A stretch of DNA of 5,769 bases from an uncultured Bacteroidia bacterium (GTDB lineage Bacteria > Bacteroidota > Bacteroidia > Bacteroidales > Prolixibacteraceae): assembly GCA_903859795.1 (NCBI GenBank), contig CAIOOC010000185.1, positions 1 to 5,769 of the forward strand, read 5' to 3'. Made by a program: the position numbers and the translations under genes. The notes beneath the pieces are model-generated. The model was not told the DNA's origin. It saw nothing but the letters and a program-made list of their open reading frames with translations, and made no database searches. This document shows positions 1 through 5,769 of this stretch, piece by piece (within the stretch, counting starts at the first letter, position 1; each line of letters opens with the position of its first letter).

Positions 1-981
1 AAAGTTACTATCGTTATCAAAGCACATGCTGTTGGCATGGAGCCAGTCGGATTTTGTTTTCAGGATTTCAGAATCTTTCAGCGGATCCTCAACGTCAAAA
101 ACAGTCCACTCCCATAATTTCTTCCCATCTGTTGAAAAAATCTGAATGCCGTCAACGGTAATAGAGTCGTTTTTGCTTCCTCCAACTTTTGAGAGATCAA
201 ATTTCCGGTTTTCAGCTGTAAGGACAACGATATTTCCCGACTTATCCAGAAGTGTTTCGTGGTGAAATGTCTTCGCAAATCCCGGACTTTCCTTTCTAAA
301 ATGGACTAAGGTATCACCCTTTAGATTCATTTCCAACAAATGATTCCCATAAGTCGTCTTGTAGCCCGGATCCGAGAGGATAAAAAGAAAAGTATTATTT
401 TGCGTATACCAGGCAGTTTTCAGAAATTTTGTAAAGGCATTATACCATACAATATTTCCTTCTGAGTCAAGCAAAACAAGCATTCCAGGATCTTTTCGAT
501 TGGAAATCAGGAGTTTACCGTTAATCTTGAACGCATTTTTTGAATAGGTGTAGTACGAATCTACCCAAACGGGCAAAAAACTAGTTTTAAAAGTGGCGAC
601 TTCTGATTCGGTATAGAATTTATTGTCTGTTGTAACAATTCGGTATGAGTAGTCACATTCGGGTTTTAAACCCCAAACGACAATCCGATGGTTTAAGCCA
701 AAAGACGAGGTGTCTGAGTGAAATAATTTCTTTTGATTCCCATCATGCCAGTATTCTATAAAAGTCCGAACAGACGTATCTGTCCGAAATGTGAATATTT
801 GTCGTAAGGATGAATTTGGATCGTTTTTGCAAGCCTGATTTTGCAAAGTAAACGGAATAATACGTCGGCTCCATGGTCGTCTAATCTCTGAGTCATTACA
901 ACCCAATAAAGCCACTATTAGCAGATTTACACAAGTTAGTTGTGTAAATCGGATTTTGTATTTTAAAGATAGCCAGGTCAT
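1..981 (-). CDS. Aryl-sulfate sulfotransferase (ASST) family lipoprotein, C-terminus cut by the window edge
   Basis: The frame is open from ATG at 981 to base 1, giving 327 codons with no stop in the window. Family role: ASST enzymes transfer a sulfuryl group from an aryl sulfate to a phenolic acceptor outside the cytoplasm, using a six-bladed beta-propeller. Seen here: a lipoprotein signal peptide (basic KYKIR, hydrophobic core 12-27, lipobox ALLGC with Cys28); a beta-rich N-terminal domain at about 45-133 with an Fn3-like 'GLKPECDYSYRI' strand; then propeller-like repeats ('LLDSEGNIVWYN' 170-181, 'STDGKKLWEW' 283-292). Two family motifs are present: FHHE at 239-242 and DWLHANS at 312-318. 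I match His241 (or 240) and His315 to E. coli AssT His252 and His356. The transiently sulfated histidine (His436 in E. coli) would lie past the edge, so catalytic competence cannot be judged. No Shine-Dalgarno sequence is visible; the ATG is chosen because the signal peptide follows at once. The gene follows susD after 126 bp containing a terminator-like hairpin. Family call fairly sure; substrate unknown. Confidence 0.82.
   Translation of the reverse strand, partial: MTWLSLKYKIRFTQLTCVNLLIVALLGCNDSEIRRPWSRRIIPFTLQNQACKNDPNSSLRQIFTFRTDTSVRTFIEYWHDGNQKKLFHSDTSSFGLNHRIVVWGLKPECDYSYRIVTTDNKFYTESEVATFKTSFLPVWVDSYYTYSKNAFKINGKLLISNRKDPGMLVLLDSEGNIVWYNAFTKFLKTAWYTQNNTFLFILSDPGYKTTYGNHLLEMNLKGDTLVHFRKESPGFAKTFHHETLLDKSGNIVVLTAENRKFDLSKVGGSKNDSITVDGIQIFSTDGKKLWEWTVFDVEDPLKDSEILKTKSDWLHANSMCFDNDSNF
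924..950 (-). repeat. Perfect 11-bp inverted repeat with 5-nt loop inside the ASST signal-peptide coding region
   Basis: Bases 924-934 (GATTTACACAA) and 940-950 (TTGTGTAAATC) are exact reverse complements separated by GTTAG. In the ASST mRNA this would form a hairpin about 30 nt after the start codon, covering roughly codons 11-20. It has no U-tract and is not a terminator. It could slow early translation or bind a regulator as an operator-like palindrome, or it could be chance; no function is shown by the sequence. Confidence 0.6.
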
Positions 982-1045
982 AAAACTCAAAATGTAGGGT
1001 ACTAATTTAATCAAGCTGTATACCAGATATTCCAATCCAAATTAC

Positions 1046-1100
1046 AAAGGCTGTTTTAAAAAAATAATTATCTCTTTAAAACAGCCTTTATTCTTTTTTA
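1046..1100. terminator. Probable intrinsic terminator between susD and the ASST gene, possibly bidirectional
   Basis: Arms 1046-1060 (AAAGGCTGTTTTAAA) and 1075-1089 (TTTAAAACAGCCTTT) form a perfect 15-bp stem with a 14-nt A/T-rich loop. It starts 19 bp past the susD stop codon. Read on the minus strand, the GC-rich stem base is followed by UUUGUAAUUU, a modest U-tract. Read on the plus strand it is followed by UUUAUUCUUUUUUAUU, a stronger one. It would therefore end or attenuate the susC-susD transcript and could also stop antisense transcription coming from the ASST side. The structure is certain at the sequence level; its efficiency in each direction is inferred. Confidence 0.78.
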
Positions 1101-1107
1101 TTGTGAC

Positions 1108-2637
1108 CTAGTTCCAGGCCGGATTTTGTATAAGTTTCTTATTTGTCTGAATTTCAGATTGCGGAATAGGCCAAACATAGTCTTTAGGAGCACTGAAGAC
1201 GCGGGAATTGGCATTTATCACATCGAAAACCCAGCTGGCAGGATCGGTGGGATCTGATAATTTCCCGGAATCGTATCCCAGGCCATTGACCATAACAGTT
1301 TCAGCTATTTTCCATCTTCTGATATCCGAATAACGTAATCCTTCCGCGACAAACTCGATTCTTCTTTCATGACGGATTTCATTACGCATATTTTCTTTTG
1401 ATAATCCAGATGGAACATCAGGCATACCGGCTCTTTCTCTGACAGCATTAATTGCGTTATAGACACTGGCATCGGGCCCGGCAGCTTCATTCTGAGCCTC
1501 AGCATACATTAAAAGTACGTCTGCATAGCGAATCAGAATTATATTGAGCTCTCCATTCCAGTATTCCAGGTTATCTTCTTCAACCCATTTACGGATCGCC
1601 ATTCCGGTAGGAGAGAAATCGTTAGCCGGAATATATGGAACTCCATGATACATCTCACCGGGTACAACAAGTGTCATATTAAGTCTCGGATCTCTGTTTT
1701 TGAATGGGTTAACCGGGTCAAAACCAGATGCTGGATCAGAAATAGGTTTCCCGTTGCTCATGTAATAATCATTCGTAAGCTGAACAAAAGGAACGTCAGA
1801 TCTCCAATCCCTGATCGTGGTAGTATATCCCTGGGGTCTTACATTTTTCTGGTATTGGGAATCAAAGATAACTTCAGAATTGTTTTCAGCCTGTACTGTA
1901 AATAATTCAGCATAAGTTGGATACAAGTTATACACGCTAAGATCCATCACACTTTTTGCTGCAGTAGCCGATTCGGCCCACCGTTGGTTGTAAAGAAGTA
2001 CCCTGGCTTTAAGTGACATTGCTGCACCTTTTGTTGCGCGACCGACATCGCCGGCTCCGTATGTGGCAGGCAATACGGCGATTGCATCATCAAGGTCTTT
2101 CAGAACAGCTGTAACAACCTGATCCTTTGTCGATTTTGGGGTATTTGCTTCTGCAAGTGATTGCGGAACAAGAATTAAGGGAACGTCCTGGTAGAAATCT
2201 GCAAGATCGGCATACCAGAAAGCACGTAGAAACTTAGCCTCTCCAATCATCTGACTCATTTTTGTCTGATCGAATTTGGCTTTTTGTAACATATTATCGA
2301 TAAAACGGTTAGCCCTTCCTATCCCCCTGTAGTTGGTTGTCCATTTCCAGTTTATATAACCTGATGTAGGATTAAAGGTGCCGTCGCCAACCTCTGTCGG
2401 GCCTTCCCACGGATATTGGTCATATAAATCATCAGACATGGCATCAAAAGAGATCCACATTTCGTCCAATGCGCTATAAACGCCGGTTAATGCAACTGAA
2501 GCCTCTTTTTCATTTCTGAAGAAATCGTCCGGGTTAATTGAGCTGAGCGGGGTGATGTTTAACAAATCTCTTTTGCATCCTCCTGAAACAAGAGCCAAAA
2601 ATAGAAATGGTAACGCGATATATTTTATGAATTTCAT
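1108..2637 (-). CDS. SusD/RagB-family outer-membrane nutrient-binding lipoprotein
   Basis: A complete 509-residue gene, a normal length for the family. SusD proteins are surface lipoproteins that cap the SusC barrel and deliver glycans or other ligands to it. Seen here: basic start MKFIKY, hydrophobic core, lipobox SGGC with Cys21 followed by KRD; the typical mature start 'LLNITPLSSINPDDFF'; TPR-like helices at about 131-153 ('GEAKFLRAFWYADLADFY'), 202-232 and 366-400 ('IRYADVLLMYAEAQNEA'); the hallmark 'IRHERRIEFVAEGLRYSDIR' at 421-440; and the family C-terminus 'WPIPQSEI...QNPAWN'. The start is fixed by the signal peptide; the leader is A/T-rich without a Shine-Dalgarno sequence, as is usual in Bacteroidota. 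It begins 35 bp after the susC stop with no terminator between, so the two are very probably co-transcribed. It ends 19 bp before a terminator-like hairpin. The aromatic residues that contact ligand cannot be assigned from sequence alone, so the substrate is unknown. Confidence 0.97.
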   Translation of the reverse strand: MKFIKYIALPFLFLALVSGGCKRDLLNITPLSSINPDDFFRNEKEASVALTGVYSALDEMWISFDAMSDDLYDQYPWEGPTEVGDGTFNPTSGYINWKWTTNYRGIGRANRFIDNMLQKAKFDQTKMSQMIGEAKFLRAFWYADLADFYQDVPLILVPQSLAEANTPKSTKDQVVTAVLKDLDDAIAVLPATYGAGDVGRATKGAAMSLKARVLLYNQRWAESATAAKSVMDLSVYNLYPTYAELFTVQAENNSEVIFDSQYQKNVRPQGYTTTIRDWRSDVPFVQLTNDYYMSNGKPISDPASGFDPVNPFKNRDPRLNMTLVVPGEMYHGVPYIPANDFSPTGMAIRKWVEEDNLEYWNGELNIILIRYADVLLMYAEAQNEAAGPDASVYNAINAVRERAGMPDVPSGLSKENMRNEIRHERRIEFVAEGLRYSDIRRWKIAETVMVNGLGYDSGKLSDPTDPASWVFDVINANSRVFSAPKDYVWPIPQSEIQTNKKLIQNPAWN

Positions 2638-2672
2638 AATTATAAAATTTTAAGTTATTCTACAATACTTAA

Positions 2673-5600
2673 TTAGAAACGGACTGATAATCCTAAGGAA
2701 GCAATCCTAACCTGCGGATGTGCATCTGTTCTTGTGTTGCCCGGAGATTTTTCAGGATCAAATCCCAGATATTTTGTAAGAGTAAATGCGTTTTGTACGT
2801 TGGTAAAGACACGTAATCCGGCGATACCCAGTTTCGTTAAGAGAACCTGAGCAACAGTATAACCCAACTCAATGTTTTTCAACCTTAAATAGGACGCGTC
2901 CTGTAGGTAATAGGATGAAGCAATTCCTCCACGCACACCGTCAAGGAATACTCTCTGTTGAGTGGTACTTGGATGATCAGGTGTCCAACGGTTCATTAAC
3001 CAAGCGCCACCACTTGCTCCGTTAAAAAAAGGAGAAGCAAGTTCGAGCGAACTATAGGCTGAAATTCCGGAGACTCCCTGGAAGAATGCTTTTAGGTCAA
3101 ACCCTTTGTATCCAAAATTTAATTGTAATGAATAAAGCAGATTAGGAACCTGTGAACCAATTACTTTACGGTCACCATCGAGCGTGATTTTACCATCTCC
3201 GTTTAAATCTTTAAATTTAATATCTCCAGGTTTTGGGTTTTCGGACTGTTTTGGTGAGGCATCAATCTCAGCCTGATTCTGGAAAATACCAATTGCCTGG
3301 TATCCATAGAATGAATAGTAAGATTGTCCTTCTTTTAAAATAGTATAATCACCGTAGATGGGACCTAATCCTCCAAGATTAACAACCTTGTTATTAAAAT
3401 GTGATAGGTTTAAGTTTGCATCAACAGTAAAATCAGAGCCAATTTTATCCCTGTATCCAAGAGTTAACTCCCATCCTGTATTTTTCATAACTCCCAGGTT
3501 CTGGTATGGTGTATTTAAAGCACCAAGTGTAACAGGAATAGGAACATTCATCAGGATATTGTCTGTTTTTTTCCAGAAATAGTTCGCAGTGATATTCCAT
3601 TTTCTTAAAAAATCAGCATCAATTCCGACATTCGTCTGGGTTGTAGTTTCCCAGGTTACACTCTTGTTCGTTAATGTTGTAACAGCTACCCCCGGAGTAT
3701 AGGTACCGCCAAAAATGTAATTTGAACCAGTAGCAAGGATATCAGAAGCGGCATAATAGGTATTGATATTCTGGTTTCCCAACTGACCCCAAGAACCTCT
3801 AAGTTTTAAATTAGTTACAATTCCATTGTCTTTAAGGAATGACTCTTCTGAGACCCTCCAACCTGCCGATGCCGATGGGAATGTACCGTATCGCTGGTTC
3901 TTTGCAAAACGGGAAGAGCCGTCATAGCGAATATTTGATTCAAGTAAATATTTTCCTTTATAGTCATAATTGATGCGACCAAAATATGAACGCAGCCCTG
4001 TTGCATCGGCACCTCCGCTATTGGTTTGGGTTGAAACATCACCAATATCAATTTGCGGCTGGCTGCTCAACAGGTATTTTCTGAATTCACTCGAATAATC
4101 AATTTTCATTGTTTCTTCTGAATATCCACCGAATACATTAATATGATGAGAATCCTGAAGGGTCAGATTATATCGGATAATGGCATTAAACGTTGTTGAC
4201 ATTGTCTCACTGTTTCCTAAGGTAAGTTGCGAGTTTGTAATTGTCGGGCGGCTGTTGGTGAAATTGGCCAGACTCGTATATTGTGTAATATCGGGCCAGA
4301 AGTTCTTCGCCAACGAATGTACCCAGTCAACTCCATAATTGGTCTCAATCTTTAAATTCTTTACAATCTCATAGTCTGCATGGACGTTACCCGTGAACCC
4401 ATTTTTCAAACTATTATTAAACCCTCCGGCTTTATAAAGTGCATAGTTTCTGTCAGGACCATAGGATCCATCAGGCCAGGTGACCACATCTGTAGGAACA
4501 TCCCTGTTAATACTTCTGATAACCCCTGTGGTTCCGTATGCTGATTCTTCAATGTCAGAATGGATACCTGCCATACTTGTGCTAAAGTGGAGTTTTTTAT
4601 TTTTCAGAAAATAAGCGTCAATATTTGAACGAAAATTGTATCTCTTGAAACCTGTCCCTAATAATACTCCGTCCTGGTCAAGGTAGCCTCCCGAAAATGA
4701 ATAGGCCAAATTGCTGGAACTACCGCTTAGCCTAAGATAGTGGTTTTGAATTGTCGCAGGTTTATACCACACACTCTGCCAGTTTGTATTTGGATAAAGG
4801 GGGTCACCTCCTGCTTTGAATTTTGCGATCATGTCGGCGGAGTACTTGGAAGGTTTACCAGAGTTTTTTGCCGCTTCTTCATATAGCGTGGCATGCTGGT
4901 ACGAGTTAAGTACTTCAGGCAAATAGGTCGTATTTTCAACAGCAAGGTATCCGGTATATTCTACATGCATCTTTTCGTCGTGACCACGTCTGGTTGTGAT
5001 AAGAATAACGCCGTTTGCTGCCCTGTTTCCATAGATTGCTGCCGATGCTGCATCTTTCAGTACCGAAATACTCTCGACATCCATCGGGTTAACGTCGTTC
5101 ATTGAACCGGCTATCCCGTCGATTAATATGAGTGGATTATTGTTGTTAAGCGTACCAACGCCACGGATTAAGATATTTCCGTAATCTCTGCCGGGTTGTC
5201 CCGAATTCTGCATTACATAAACGCCGGAAACTTTACCCTGGAGTGCTACGCTGGTATTAGTCAGTGGCCTGGTTGCCAAATCTTTAATGGCTACATTTTC
5301 GACAGCGCCTGTCAGGTTTACTTTTTTCTGTACGCCATAACCTACTGCTACAATTTCGTCAAGTCCAATAGTCTCCTCCTCAAGGATTATTTCAAAAGTG
5401 GTTTTCCTGCCAATTGGGATCTCCTGGGTTTTCATCCCCACAAATGAGAAAATTAGTGTTTTTGATTCCTCAGGTACTGATAAAGAAAATGTCCCATCAC
5501 TGTTTGTGGTTACTCCCAATGTCGTCCCCTTAACAATTACAGTTGCCCCGGGAACCATACCGCCTGACTTGTCATAGACTTTTCCGGTAATCATTTTGCC

Positions 5601-5769
5601 GGTTTGCTGCAAGGCGGTCCGTGTCATGAGCATAATGCTGCTACCTTCCATCGCATAAATGATATTGGTTTTATCGAATACTTCGGATAAAACCTCCGCG
5701 ACAGACTGATTTTCAATTTCTATTGAAACTTCGCGAGTTATGTCAATGTCATTTTTATTATATACAAAC
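2673..5769 (-). CDS. SusC/RagA-family TonB-dependent outer-membrane transporter with N-terminal STN domain, N-terminus cut by the window edge
   Basis: The frame is open from the right edge (first full codon 5768-5766) to TAA at 2673-2675, giving 1031 visible residues. The first in-window ATG (5651) is not the start: the 39 codons before it continue an STN-domain pattern ('TREVSIEIENQSVAEVLSEV', then 'TNIIYAMEGSSIMLM'), and the ATG falls in the middle of that domain. The signal peptide and start lie outside. Domains in visible numbering: STN about 8-48; carboxypeptidase-regulatory-like beta-sandwich 59-130 ('ITGKVYDKSGG', 'GATVIVKGTTLGVTTNSDGT'); 'LDEIVAVGYG' linker 136-145; plug about 149-262 with the SusC/RagA signature ('LIRGVGTLNNNNPLILIDGI', 'LKDAASAAIYGNRAANGVIL'); 22-strand-type barrel to the end, closing with an aromatic Phe ('LGLSVRF'). 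Role: TonB-powered import across the outer membrane of ligand captured by the SusD encoded 35 bp downstream. The STN domain is known in transporters that signal to FecR-type anti-sigma factors, so regulation by an upstream ECF sigma/FecR pair is inferred. Substrate unknown. Confidence 0.97.
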   Translation of the reverse strand, partial: FVYNKNDIDITREVSIEIENQSVAEVLSEVFDKTNIIYAMEGSSIMLMTRTALQQTGKMITGKVYDKSGGMVPGATVIVKGTTLGVTTNSDGTFSLSVPEESKTLIFSFVGMKTQEIPIGRKTTFEIILEEETIGLDEIVAVGYGVQKKVNLTGAVENVAIKDLATRPLTNTSVALQGKVSGVYVMQNSGQPGRDYGNILIRGVGTLNNNNPLILIDGIAGSMNDVNPMDVESISVLKDAASAAIYGNRAANGVILITTRRGHDEKMHVEYTGYLAVENTTYLPEVLNSYQHATLYEEAAKNSGKPSKYSADMIAKFKAGGDPLYPNTNWQSVWYKPATIQNHYLRLSGSSSNLAYSFSGGYLDQDGVLLGTGFKRYNFRSNIDAYFLKNKKLHFSTSMAGIHSDIEESAYGTTGVIRSINRDVPTDVVTWPDGSYGPDRNYALYKAGGFNNSLKNGFTGNVHADYEIVKNLKIETNYGVDWVHSLAKNFWPDITQYTSLANFTNSRPTITNSQLTLGNSETMSTTFNAIIRYNLTLQDSHHINVFGGYSEETMKIDYSSEFRKYLLSSQPQIDIGDVSTQTNSGGADATGLRSYFGRINYDYKGKYLLESNIRYDGSSRFAKNQRYGTFPSASAGWRVSEESFLKDNGIVTNLKLRGSWGQLGNQNINTYYAASDILATGSNYIFGGTYTPGVAVTTLTNKSVTWETTTQTNVGIDADFLRKWNITANYFWKKTDNILMNVPIPVTLGALNTPYQNLGVMKNTGWELTLGYRDKIGSDFTVDANLNLSHFNNKVVNLGGLGPIYGDYTILKEGQSYYSFYGYQAIGIFQNQAEIDASPKQSENPKPGDIKFKDLNGDGKITLDGDRKVIGSQVPNLLYSLQLNFGYKGFDLKAFFQGVSGISAYSSLELASPFFNGASGGAWLMNRWTPDHPSTTQQRVFLDGVRGGIASSYYLQDASYLRLKNIELGYTVAQVLLTKLGIAGLRVFTNVQNAFTLTKYLGFDPEKSPGNTRTDAHPQVRIASLGLSVRF

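Noticed and set aside
78..278. A 66-codon minus-strand frame
   Set aside because: It is out of frame with, and fully inside, the ASST-like gene, which has clear family motifs. The short frame has no recognisable protein features.
986..1045. Candidate Bacteroidota promoter for the ASST gene (TACATTTTG near 986-994, or TAATTTGG near 1036-1043 on the minus strand)
   Set aside because: The first has an extra base relative to TAnnTTTG and lies only 6 nt from the ATG. The second has a mismatch, lies beside the terminator stem and lacks a well-placed upstream TTTG. Neither is convincing.
1305..1505. Minus-strand frame of 66 codons within susD, and one of 78 codons at 3815-4051 within susC
   Set aside because: They are alternative frames of convincingly coding sequence without any independent support.
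1645..1905. Plus-strand frame of 86 codons antisense to susD, and similar ones at 3358-3582, 4893-5105 and 5196-5447 antisense to susC
   Set aside because: They are composition shadows of the long minus-strand genes, with no domain, signal peptide or leader evidence.
2638..2672. Possible hairpin or terminator in the susC-susD gap
   Set aside because: There are only short A/T self-complementary runs such as AAAATTTT and no GC-rich stem. It fits a simple A/T-rich translation leader for susD.
5649..5651. ATG at 5651 as the SusC start codon
   Set aside because: It would split the STN domain and leave the transporter without a signal peptide. The frame is open and coding-like up to the window edge.

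Overview
The window looks like part of a polysaccharide- or nutrient-utilisation locus from a member of the Bacteroidota. The evidence is a classic SusC/SusD outer-membrane uptake pair, short A/T-rich leaders without a Shine-Dalgarno sequence, and lipoprotein signal peptides. Protein flavour fits Bacteroidales/Marinilabiliales-like environmental or gut lineages, but the genus cannot be fixed from this stretch. All genes lie on the minus strand, so the locus reads from right to left.

Layout in transcription order: (1) 5769-2673, a SusC/RagA-type TonB-dependent transporter. Its reading frame is open to the right edge. The first 39 visible codons, upstream of the first in-window ATG at 5651, encode most of an STN domain, so the true start lies beyond the window. 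(2) A 35-bp gap without a terminator. (3) 2637-1108, a complete SusD/RagB-family lipoprotein of 509 residues. (4) A 126-bp intergenic gap containing a perfect 15-bp inverted repeat, a probable intrinsic terminator. (5) 981-1, the N-terminal 327 codons of a lipoprotein of the aryl-sulfate sulfotransferase (ASST) family. It is cut by the left edge before its stop codon.

Working model: SusD captures a ligand at the cell surface and SusC imports it with energy from TonB. The STN domain suggests that SusC also signals transport to a FecR-type anti-sigma factor and ECF sigma factor, which would be expected just upstream (right of the window). The adjacent ASST-like lipoprotein suggests that the locus may handle sulfated aromatic compounds or sulfate esters; this is inference from neighbourhood only. 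The terminator between susD and the ASST gene suggests that the third gene is expressed at a lower level or separately. No RNA genes, CRISPR arrays, insertion sequences or attachment sites were seen. I found no clearly novel system; the main points of interest are the edge-truncated ASST gene, the STN extension and two precise hairpins.
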